Below are positions 34,346 through 41,179 of a stretch of DNA of 64,000 nt, piece after piece. Under the pieces are notes generated by a model. That model worked only from the letters and a program-made list of their open reading frames with translations. It did not search any database and was not told the DNA's origin. Origin of the DNA: Demequina sp. NBRC 110051 (GTDB lineage Bacteria > Actinomycetota > Actinomycetes > Actinomycetales > Demequinaceae). Position numbers and translations under genes: made by a program. The DNA lies in NCBI RefSeq assembly GCF_002090055.1, contig NZ_BBRH01000011.1, positions 1-64,000 on the forward strand, read 5' to 3'. Position 1 is the first letter of the stretch. The number at the start of each line of letters is the position of its first letter.

Positions 34346-35422
34346 ATGGCCCCGACCGCCCCCGCGGCTCCCGCCGCCGCCCCGCCAGCCACGGCATCGG
34401 CCGTCGTCACTCCTCGCCTCCTGACGGGATCGGAGTACCTGGCCGATGCGGTGGACCGCATCGCGACGGCCACCCGTCGCGTCCTCATCACCACCCTGAC
34501 GCTCGCCGACGACGACAAGACGGGACCGCTCATCGCGGCGCTCGAGGCCGCAGCGCGGCGCGGGGTGGACGTGCGCGTCGCGGCCGACGTCTTCACCTAC
34601 ATCGACGCCGCCGGCACGTTCCTGCCACGCGGACACCTCACGCGACGCAAGCGAGCGTCCTCGGCGATGGCCTCGCGGCTTGCGAAGGCAGGCGCGACGT
34701 TCATGTGGCTGGGCTCCGAGCGCGGGCTGATCTGGCGCGGGCGCACCCACACCAAGTTCTGCGTGGTCGACGACGTGGCGTACGCCTTTGGCGGGGTGAA
34801 CCTCGACGACAGAGGCGTCAGCAACGTGGACTTCATGCTGCGGTGCGAGGACGCGTCGCTCGCCGACATGCTCGACGCGGTCTTCGCCCGCATCCGCGAG
34901 GCGAGCCTGCTCGAGCAGGGACACCGGTCGCTGTCGCTGCGCACGGGACCTCGCGACGAGGTACTGGTCGACGGCGGCGTGCCGGGCGACTCGATCATCT
35001 ATCGGCGCGCGGTGAAGTACGCCAAGCGTGCCGAGCACATCCTGCTGGTGAGCCAGTACTGCCCCACCGGGGAGCTGGGCCGCCTCATCGAGGCGCGCGA
35101 CCACGAACTGTTCTTCAACCCGCCCCGGCTCGCCTCCCCCGCCAACCGCGTGCTGATCTCTTCGTCGATGGCCGTCACGGGTCACCGCACGGCCTACCGT
35201 CGCGACACGTATCTGCACGCCAAGTTCATGGTGTTCACGCTCCCCGGTGGGCGGCGCGTGTCGCTCACGGGTTCGCATAACTTCGTCGCCGGCGGCGTAC
35301 GGCTGGGGACGCGCGAGATCGCGCTGCTCACCCACCGCGGCGAGGTCATCGACCAACTGATCGACTTTCACCGCCGCGAGGTGGCCCCGCAGGGGGCAAA
35401 CTCGGGGGTTCCCGCACGGTAA
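34346..35422 (+). CDS. phospholipase D-like protein (cardiolipin-synthase type)
   Basis: 358-residue PLD-superfamily protein with two HKD motifs: HTKFCVVDD (about residue 137) and HAKFMVFT with SGSHN-like GSHNF downstream (about 290-315). No membrane segment or signal peptide is clear; the first 25 residues are Ala/Pro-rich. Leaderless initiation is suggested by CACGCT (34334-34339) six bases before ATG 34346. It lies divergent from fprA. The reaction could be cardiolipin synthesis, phosphodiesterase or nuclease activity. Confidence 0.87.
   Translation: MAPTAPAAPAAAPPATASAVVTPRLLTGSEYLADAVDRIATATRRVLITTLTLADDDKTGPLIAALEAAARRGVDVRVAADVFTYIDAAGTFLPRGHLTRRKRASSAMASRLAKAGATFMWLGSERGLIWRGRTHTKFCVVDDVAYAFGGVNLDDRGVSNVDFMLRCEDASLADMLDAVFARIREASLLEQGHRSLSLRTGPRDEVLVDGGVPGDSIIYRRAVKYAKRAEHILLVSQYCPTGELGRLIEARDHELFFNPPRLASPANRVLISSSMAVTGHRTAYRRDTYLHAKFMVFTLPGGRRVSLTGSHNFVAGGVRLGTREIALLTHRGEVIDQLIDFHRREVAPQGANSGVPAR
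34385..34402 (-). repeat. perfect copy of dispersed 18-bp word at the start of the PLD gene
   Basis: Minus-strand GGCCGATGCCGTGGCTGG covers codons for the Ala-rich N-terminus (PATASA) of the PLD-like protein, a stretch without conserved function, as if the word determines the residues there. Confidence 0.6.
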
Positions 35423-35431
35423 CCCCTGTGG

Positions 35432-35437
35432 CACACT
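35432..35437 (+). promoter_or_regulatory. -10 box of the sirA-cysH leader transcript
   Basis: CACACT lies seven bases (GGGACCT) before the ATG of the leader peptide at 35445, the same geometry as the CACACT before 1739 and the TANNNT boxes elsewhere here. Transcription should therefore start on the A of that ATG. Confidence 0.55.
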
Positions 35438-35444
35438 GGGACCT

Positions 35445-35516
35445 ATGTCCCAGCAGCAGAACGTCCGCGCATCCGTGATGTGCCGCTGCTGCTGTGCCAT
35501 GTGTCTGCCGGCCTGA
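35445..35516 (+). CDS. leaderless cysteine-rich leader peptide (attenuator uORF)
   Basis: A 23-codon frame starts MSQQQNVRASVM, then runs through CRCCCAMC (five Cys in eight codons) and ends LPA-stop, 111 bp before sirA. Leaderless poly-cysteine upstream ORFs controlling sulfur genes are established in mycobacteria: when Cys-tRNA is scarce the ribosome stalls on the Cys codons and the downstream genes are expressed. The position before a sulfite reductase and APS reductase fits exactly. It was too short for routine gene calling. The hairpin at 35550-35569 may be the switch element. Confidence 0.85.
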   Translation: MSQQQNVRASVMCRCCCAMCLPA

Positions 35517-35549
35517 CCGCCCACGGACACAGATCCCCTGTAGCCCTGG

Positions 35550-35569
35550 GCGCTCGGCCTTCCGAGCGC
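35550..35569 (+). promoter_or_regulatory. hairpin in the leader between the Cys-rich uORF and sirA
   Basis: GCGCTCGG-CCTT-CCGAGCGC is a perfect 8-bp stem with a CCTT loop, 34 bases after the uORF stop and about 60 bases before the sirA ribosome site (GAGGAG near 35616-35621). It could be an attenuator stem or protect the leader. A second, weaker pairing CGAG/CTCG spans the ribosome site itself. Which structure is regulatory is not resolved by reading. Confidence 0.5.
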
Positions 35570-35627
35570 TAACCAGCCGCGCTCGACAAGGCCTCGCTCC
35601 CAGAACCTGACGAGTCGAGGAGTCTCG

Positions 35628-37409
35628 GTGACCGACACCGACACCACCAAGCCTGCACCCGATACTGCCGCCGCCGAGGCGGAGGAGCGCCGGCGCCACC
35701 GCGAAGAGGCGCGCCTCATCCGCACCCGCGAGGCCGCCGCGCGCAAGAACACCGCCTCCAAGGATGGGCAGTGGGCCGCGGGCGACCGCACGCCGCTGAA
35801 CCCCAACGAGGAGATGAAGGCCGCGGGCGACCCGCTCGAGGTGCGCGGGCGCATCGAGTCGATGTACTCCAAGTGGGGCTTCTGGTCCATTCCCCCGGGC
35901 GACCTGCGCGGACGCTTCCGCTGGTGGGGCCTGTACACGCAGCGTCGCCAGGGCATCGACGGCGGCAAGACCGCGATCCTCGAGCCGCACGAGCTCGACG
36001 ACGAGTTTTTCATGCTGCGCGTGCGCTCCGACGGCGGCCAGCTGTCCGTCGCGCAGGCCCGCACCATCGGCACGATCTCCGAAGAGATGGCCCGCGACAC
36101 CGCTGACGTCTCCGACCGCCAGAACATCCAACTGCACTGGATCCGCATCGAGGACGTGCCAGAGATCTTCCGCCGCGTCGAAGAGGTCGGGCTGATGTGC
36201 GCCGAGGCGTGCGGCGACGTGCCGCGCGTCATCCTGGGCTCGCCCGTCGCGGGCGTCGCCGAGGACGAGCTGATCGACCCCACGCCGCAGATCCGCGACA
36301 TCATGGATCGGTACATCGGCTCCCCCGAGTTCTCGAACCTGCCACGCAAGTTCAAGACCGCGTTCACGGGCCAGCCGATCCCCGACATCCTGCACGAGGT
36401 GCAGGACATCGCCTTCTGCGCCGTCGAGCACCCCGAACTGGGAGTGGGCTACGACCTGTGGGTGGGCGGCGGCCTGTCCGTCAACCCGATGCTGGGCCAC
36501 CGCCTGGGTGTGTTCGTAAAGCCCGAGATCGCCCACGAGGTGTGGAAGGGCGTCGTCTCGATCTTCCGCGACCACGGCTACCGCCGCCTGCGCACCCGCG
36601 CGCGCCTCAAGTTTGTGCTGAAGGCGTGGGGTCCCGAGAAGTTCCTGCAGGTCCTGCAGGATGACTACCTCGGATACGAGCTTCCGAAGGGCCCCGCGCC
36701 CAAGCTCGCCCAGCGCGGCGACCGCGGCGACCACGTGGGCATCCACCGCCAGAAGGACGGCAAGTACTACGTGGGCGTCGCCCCCGTCGCCGGCCGCGTG
36801 TCCGGCGCCAAGCTCAACGCCATCGCGGACATCGCCGAGGCGGCCGGATCGGACCGCATCCGCCTCACGCCGCTGCAGAAGATCCTCGTGCTCGACGTCC
36901 CCGAGGACAAGGTCAACGACGTCGTCAACGGACTGCGCGCGCTCGAACTCGAGTCCGACCCCGGCGAGTTCCACCGCAACGTCATCGCCTGCACGGGCAT
37001 CGAGTACTGCAAGCTCGCGATCGTCGAGACAAAGGCGACCGCGCGTGAGGTGGTGAAGATTCTCGACGAGAAGTTCCCCACGCTCGACAACCCCATCACG
37101 GTGCACGTCAACGGCTGCCCCAACTCGTGCGCCCGCGTGCAGATCGCGGACATCGGCTTCAAGGGCCAACTGGTGCTCGACGAGGAAACTGGCGACCAGG
37201 TCCCCGGATTCCAGGTGCACCTGGGAGGCCGTCTGGGCCGCGGCGACGACAACGACTTTGGGCGCAAGATCCGCGCCCACAAGGTCACCGAGAAGGGCAT
37301 GCCCGAATACGTCGAGCGTGTCACCACGAACTACCTCGCCGACCGCACGAGCGCCGACGAGACGTTCGCGGACTGGGCCTTCCGGGCCGAGGAGGAACTG
37401 ATCAAATGA
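35628..37409 (+). CDS. sirA: ferredoxin-sulfite reductase (SirA-like)
   Basis: Six-electron reduction of sulfite to sulfide with ferredoxin, 593 residues. Two nitrite/sulfite-reductase repeats are present; siroheme/4Fe-4S cysteines appear as ACTGIEYC and NGCPNSC in the second half. The N-terminal 40 residues are charged and variable. The size and partner spacing match the M. tuberculosis SirA type rather than NADPH-dependent CysI. GTG 35628 follows GAGGAG. It overlaps cysH by ATGA. Expression is probably governed by the Cys-rich leader peptide upstream; nearby FprA could reduce its ferredoxin. Confidence 0.93.
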   Translation: MTDTDTTKPAPDTAAAEAEERRRHREEARLIRTREAAARKNTASKDGQWAAGDRTPLNPNEEMKAAGDPLEVRGRIESMYSKWGFWSIPPGDLRGRFRWWGLYTQRRQGIDGGKTAILEPHELDDEFFMLRVRSDGGQLSVAQARTIGTISEEMARDTADVSDRQNIQLHWIRIEDVPEIFRRVEEVGLMCAEACGDVPRVILGSPVAGVAEDELIDPTPQIRDIMDRYIGSPEFSNLPRKFKTAFTGQPIPDILHEVQDIAFCAVEHPELGVGYDLWVGGGLSVNPMLGHRLGVFVKPEIAHEVWKGVVSIFRDHGYRRLRTRARLKFVLKAWGPEKFLQVLQDDYLGYELPKGPAPKLAQRGDRGDHVGIHRQKDGKYYVGVAPVAGRVSGAKLNAIADIAEAAGSDRIRLTPLQKILVLDVPEDKVNDVVNGLRALELESDPGEFHRNVIACTGIEYCKLAIVETKATAREVVKILDEKFPTLDNPITVHVNGCPNSCARVQIADIGFKGQLVLDEETGDQVPGFQVHLGGRLGRGDDNDFGRKIRAHKVTEKGMPEYVERVTTNYLADRTSADETFADWAFRAEEELIK

Positions 37410-38137
37410 CCACGATCCTGCCCGGGGCCGCCATGCTGACCCTCCTCAACCCCAAGGAGTGGAACGCCCAGACGTGTGCGGAGGTCAACGCCCGGCTCGA
37501 GCACGCCTCGGCCGGTCACATCGCCGACTGGGCGGTGGCGACGTTCGGCCGGGATCTGGTCATCGCCGGCTCCATGCAGGACACGATCCTCCCGCACCTG
37601 TTCGGCACCCGTCTGGAGGGCGTGGACGTCCTGTTCCTCGAGACCGGCTACCACTTCGCCGAGACGCTCGCGACGCGTGACGCCGCCGCGGCGGCCTTCC
37701 CCATCACGATCGTGAACGCCGAGCCCGAACTCACGGTCGCCGAGCAGGACGCCCAGTACGGCAAGGACCTCTTCGCGCGCGACCCCAACCTGTGCTGCCA
37801 GATGCGCAAGGTCGAGCCCCTGAAGCGGACACTCGGCAACTACCGCGCGTGGGTCACGGGCGCCCGCAGGGTCGACGCGATCACCCGCTCCGAGATGCCG
37901 GTGGTCTCGTGGGACGCCAAGCACGGCCTGGTGAAGATCAACCCGCTGGCGCTCTGGGACGACCAGTCCGTCGAGGATTACCAGGTCAAGCACGATCTGC
38001 CTCGCAACCCCTTGGTCGCCCAGGGCTACCCCAGCATCGGCTGCGCGCCCTGTACCCAGAAGGTCGCCCCCGGCGAGGACCCGCGCTCGGGCCGCTGGGC
38101 CGGCCAGGGCAAGACGGAGTGCGGCATCCACGTCTAG
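37406..38137 (+). CDS. cysH: phosphoadenylyl/adenylyl-sulfate reductase (APS-type)
   Basis: Thioredoxin-dependent reduction of activated sulfate to sulfite, 243 residues. Two cysteine pairs for a 4Fe-4S cluster (NLCCQMRK and IGCAPCTQ) mark it as an APS reductase rather than PAPS reductase; the catalytic Cys is in the C-terminal KTECGIHV. Translation is coupled to sirA by ATGA. No cysD/cysN sulfate-activation or transport genes follow; a terminator-like hairpin comes 58 bp after the stop, so those genes must be elsewhere. Confidence 0.93.
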   Translation: MTTILPGAAMLTLLNPKEWNAQTCAEVNARLEHASAGHIADWAVATFGRDLVIAGSMQDTILPHLFGTRLEGVDVLFLETGYHFAETLATRDAAAAAFPITIVNAEPELTVAEQDAQYGKDLFARDPNLCCQMRKVEPLKRTLGNYRAWVTGARRVDAITRSEMPVVSWDAKHGLVKINPLALWDDQSVEDYQVKHDLPRNPLVAQGYPSIGCAPCTQKVAPGEDPRSGRWAGQGKTECGIHV

Positions 38138-38195
38138 GACGCCACCGCATCGGCCGTCCGCATGTCGGCGTTGTGGCCGATGCCACAGTCACCTC

Positions 38196-38231
38196 GGGAG
38201 CCCCGGTGGCGTTCGCGCTACCGGGGTTCCC
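38196..38231 (+). terminator. sirA-cysH terminator hairpin
   Basis: GGGAGCCCCGGT (38196-38207) pairs with ACCGGGGTTCCC (38220-38231) over 12 bp with one G-U pair; 12-base loop. No T-run. Confidence 0.65.
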
Positions 38232-38288
38232 GTGCGCGTGGGCGCGGCGTGGTGAGAGTCTCGTCACGCGTTGTTTACGTGGCATGTC

Positions 38289-38317
38289 TGGAAAGTCACA
38301 CCTCGCCGACGTAGCCT
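38289..38317 (+). promoter_or_regulatory. candidate promoter for the glucan operon
   Basis: TGGAAA (38289-38294) and TAGCCT (38312-38317) are 17 bp apart, a sigma-A-like layout. Transcription from about 38324 would give a leader of about 255 nt before ATG 38580. Confidence 0.4.
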
Positions 38318-38323
38318 GGCCTT

Positions 38324-38579
38324 GAGACACCCGCTGTCATCGCTTCAGTGGGCGGGGCCTCGCCGAATCTGAGAGTCGCTTCTCGATTCTGTGAGCCGCG
38401 CTTGCCTACGTTGGCAGCCCCGGAAGGACCGTCCTTCCCGAACCGCGCAGGGCGCCGCTACGGCGTCACCGCCGATGAAGTCGACAGTGCGGCAGGCACG
38501 GACTATCCGGCCTGCCGCACCTCACCTCCACCCGCGCCTCCTGTCTTCACGACGTCAGCGCGAGACCAAGGAGAGTCTC
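38324..38579 (+). promoter_or_regulatory. hairpin-rich 5' leader of the glucan operon
   Basis: About 255 bp without a credible gene but with three hairpins: 38365-38389 (GAATC/GATTC and GAGA/TCTC arms), 38422-38438 (GGAAGGA-CCG-TCCTTCC), and 38487-38520, an 11-bp perfect stem GTGCGGCAGGC/GCCTGCCGCAC with an inner CGGA/TCCG. The last ends 59 bases before the start codon. TTCCCGAACCGCG..GCTACGGCG (38433-38465) faintly recalls the 3' side of ydaO/c-di-AMP riboswitches, but I could not match the full consensus. It may be a riboswitch, attenuator or stabilising leader. Confidence 0.45.
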
Positions 38580-40361
38580 ATGTCTGCACCCGTCTCCCCC
38601 TATGCCCCTGCCCCCGCCAAACGCTCGCTGCCAGATATCGAACCGGGTACCGCACCCAGTCCTCTGATGTTTCTCACCGTGGGCGCCGCCGCCCTTGGCA
38701 CCCTCGCCTATGCTGCGTTCCTGCTCAACCCCGACCACCGTGGCGACTGGCTGCCCTACGGCATGGTGCTGGTGGCAGAGTTTGTCCTTGTCGCGCAGGC
38801 GTTCCTCGCGATGTGGACGATCCTCTCGGGCGGCCACAACCCGCGCGACTTTGCGTACTACCACGCCAAGGATCACCTGTTCGGCCCGTCACCCGACCCC
38901 TCCGTTGACCCGCGCGACCGCCAGCTCTTTGTCGAGGGCAAGCCGGCCGACATCGACGTCCTCATCACGACCTGCGGTGAGGATCCGGCCGTCATCCGAC
39001 GCACCGTGCGCGCGGCCGTCGCGATTCACGGCCGCCACCGCACCTGGGTGCTCGACGACGGTCGCTCCGACGCAGTGCAGGAGCTGGCGGCTGAGGAGGG
39101 CGCGCGCTACGTGCGCCGGCTCACTTCCGGCGGCGCGAAAGCCGGCAACATCAACCACGCGCTGACCCTGGCGAAGGGGGACTTCTTCGTCATCCTGGAC
39201 GCGGATTTCGTGCCCCGCCCCCACCTGCTGGAGCAGGCGGTGCCGTTCTTCCACGATCCGAAGCTCGCCTTCGTCCAGTCGCCGCAGAGTTACGACAACC
39301 TCCGCACGCCGATCGCGCGCGGTGCGGGCTACATGCAGGCGGTCTTCTATCGGTTCATTCAGCCTGGCCGCAACCGCTACAACGCCGCGTTTTGCGTGGG
39401 GACCAACGTGATCTTCCGACGCGAGGCCATCGATGACATCGACGGCATGACGACGGACTCGAAGTCCGAGGATGTGTGGACGTCGCTGCGCCTTCACGAG
39501 GCGGGCTGGCGATCCCTGTTCATCCCCGACGTGCTCGCCGTAGGAGAGGCTCCCGAGACGATCGAGGCATACTCCAAGCAGCAGCTGCGCTGGGCTACGG
39601 GCGGGTTCGAGATCCTCCTGACACGCAATCCCCTGGCGCGCCGCGTTCGCCTGACAGTCGAGCAGCGTCTGCAATACCTGGTGACCGCCACCTTCTATCT
39701 CACCGGCATCGCGCCGCTCATCCTGCTGCTCTTGCCGCCGCTCGAGATCTTCCTCGACCTGCGTCCCGTGACCATCACGACGACCGCGCTCACCTGGTTC
39801 CTGTATTACTCAGGCTTCTACGTCATGCAGATCCTGTTCGCCTGGTACACGATGGGCTCGTTCCGGTGGGAAACCCTCACCCTTGCCGCGGTGTCGTTCC
39901 CGATCTACGTGAAGGCCTTCTTCAATGCTCTGCGGCGCAAGGACGTGGGCTGGCAGGCCACCGGCACCGCCCGCTCCAGTTCTCCGTACAACTACGTGGT
40001 GCCGCAGATCCTGTTCTTCGTCTTCATGTCGTTGACCTCCGTAGTGGGCATCTTGAGGGACGTGGAGGACGGCTCGCTGTCGCTCGCGACGGCGTGGTGT
40101 GTCACCAACACCGTGATCCTGGGAGCGTTCCTGCGCGCTGCCCGGCACGAGGCGCGCGGTGTGGGCGCGGACGCACCCGAAGCCCCCATCGACGCTGAGC
40201 CCGAGGCGCCGCGCACCGTCGTCGCCCGCCCAGCGGAGCCCGAACCTGACCACCGTCCCGCACGCGAGCCTGCACTCGTGGGCGGCGGGCCCTCACCCTG
40301 GATGCCCGCACCCGCACGCGCCGCCCATGCCGGACGCATTACCTGGAGGGAGCTGCCATGA
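38580..40361 (+). CDS. BcsA/CrdS-like family 2 processive beta-glucan synthase
   Basis: Membrane glycosyltransferase that would polymerise a UDP-sugar and extrude the chain, 593 residues. Two N-terminal TM helices (about 30-50, 60-82), a cytoplasmic GT-A domain with Asp in TTCGEDP (135), DAD (207-209), SED (297-298) and QQLRW (334-338), then about five TM helices and a Pro/Ala-rich tail. No PilZ domain is present. ATG 38580 follows AAGGAG. The downstream GH81 beta-1,3-glucanase makes a beta-1,3-glucan (curdlan-like) product more likely than cellulose, but mixed linkage or cellulose is not excluded. Overlaps the next gene by ATGA. Confidence 0.88.
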   Translation: MSAPVSPYAPAPAKRSLPDIEPGTAPSPLMFLTVGAAALGTLAYAAFLLNPDHRGDWLPYGMVLVAEFVLVAQAFLAMWTILSGGHNPRDFAYYHAKDHLFGPSPDPSVDPRDRQLFVEGKPADIDVLITTCGEDPAVIRRTVRAAVAIHGRHRTWVLDDGRSDAVQELAAEEGARYVRRLTSGGAKAGNINHALTLAKGDFFVILDADFVPRPHLLEQAVPFFHDPKLAFVQSPQSYDNLRTPIARGAGYMQAVFYRFIQPGRNRYNAAFCVGTNVIFRREAIDDIDGMTTDSKSEDVWTSLRLHEAGWRSLFIPDVLAVGEAPETIEAYSKQQLRWATGGFEILLTRNPLARRVRLTVEQRLQYLVTATFYLTGIAPLILLLLPPLEIFLDLRPVTITTTALTWFLYYSGFYVMQILFAWYTMGSFRWETLTLAAVSFPIYVKAFFNALRRKDVGWQATGTARSSSPYNYVVPQILFFVFMSLTSVVGILRDVEDGSLSLATAWCVTNTVILGAFLRAARHEARGVGADAPEAPIDAEPEAPRTVVARPAEPEPDHRPAREPALVGGGPSPWMPAPARAAHAGRITWRELP

Positions 40362-41179
40362 CCTGGGGCAACCGCATCCGACTTTTCCTTGGCCTGATCG
40401 TGGTCTTCGCGATCGTCGCCGCATTGACCTTCGTGTATACCGAGCGGGAATCCAGCGCGATGTCAGACACCGCCACCTTTACGGCGGCCAACTTGCCCAT
40501 GGGTACCGACTACGGCGGCCGCGTCACGGAGGTAATGGTCGAGGTCGGCGATACCGTCGCGGAGGGCGACCCCCTCCTCACCCTCGAAAGCAAGGACCGC
40601 GAGGACGAACTGCAGCAGGCGGCCGATGCCGCGCAGACGGCCGCAGACCGCGCCGCCGAGACAGCCGACGGCGACGAGGCCACGGCGGACGACGCCGAAG
40701 AGGCCGAGGAGCTCGCCGACAAGGCGGCCGAGGCCGAGGAACTCGTCGACGACACGTGGACCGTGACCGCGTCCGCAAGTGGCACCATCGCTCAATTGCC
40801 TGTGGGCCCGGGAGGCTACATCCCCTCCGGCGGCACGGTAGCGACCGTCTACGAGGAGGGCACCCTCGGCGTCAAGGCCGAACTCACGTTGAGCCCACGC
40901 GACTATGACCGTCTCGAGGATGGCGCGGCCGTGACCATCCAGTTGCCCGACCGGTCAGAACTGGAGGGCACGGTGGACACCGTCGAGGCGACCACCCAGG
41001 AAGGCCACGCTCGCGCGGTGGTCTCGGTGGCATCGGCCGCGCTCGATGCGCAGGAGCCCACAGGGCTCACCGCCCCCGGCACCCCGCTGGTGACGACGGT
41101 CGACCTGCGCGACGACGGGCCGTTGGCAGGGCTGCGCGATGCCGCAGAGGACTTCCTCGCACGAATGGGGCTTGCGTGA
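40358..41179 (+). CDS. HlyD-like membrane fusion protein
   Basis: 273 residues. One N-terminal membrane helix (about 8-28), then a split biotinyl-lipoyl-like domain (GTDYGGRVTEVMVEVGDTVAEGDPLLTL, in parts, and TWTVTASASGTIAQLPVGPGG) interrupted by a short Glu/Asp/Ala coiled-coil hairpin (about 85-130), then a beta-barrel-like region. Sandwiched between a glucan synthase and a glucanase with ATGA and GTGA overlaps, it resembles the adaptor partners of synthase-dependent exopolysaccharide systems (Alg44-like). With no ABC or MFS exporter in the operon, it probably guides the nascent chain across the wall. Confidence 0.82.
   Translation: MTWGNRIRLFLGLIVVFAIVAALTFVYTERESSAMSDTATFTAANLPMGTDYGGRVTEVMVEVGDTVAEGDPLLTLESKDREDELQQAADAAQTAADRAAETADGDEATADDAEEAEELADKAAEAEELVDDTWTVTASASGTIAQLPVGPGGYIPSGGTVATVYEEGTLGVKAELTLSPRDYDRLEDGAAVTIQLPDRSELEGTVDTVEATTQEGHARAVVSVASAALDAQEPTGLTAPGTPLVTTVDLRDDGPLAGLRDAAEDFLARMGLA

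Larger units (their letters stand above)
38138..38317. other. intergenic region with two copies of the dispersed word and a terminator
   Basis: No gene is seen. It holds opposite-facing cores GCATCGGCC (38147-38155) and GGCCGATGC (38175-38183), the terminator hairpin at 38196-38231, and a candidate promoter at 38289-38317 for the glucan operon. Confidence 0.5.

Noticed and set aside
35628-37409. Nitrite reductase instead of sulfite reductase
   Set aside because: Siroheme reductases look alike, but overlap with an APS reductase, the Cys-rich leader and the SirA-like length all favour sulfite.
38324-38579. ydaO (c-di-AMP) or c-di-GMP riboswitch before the glucan synthase
   Set aside because: Only a short 3' stretch resembles ydaO; the 5' conserved elements and GEMM hallmarks are missing. 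Reported as a structured leader, not as a named riboswitch.
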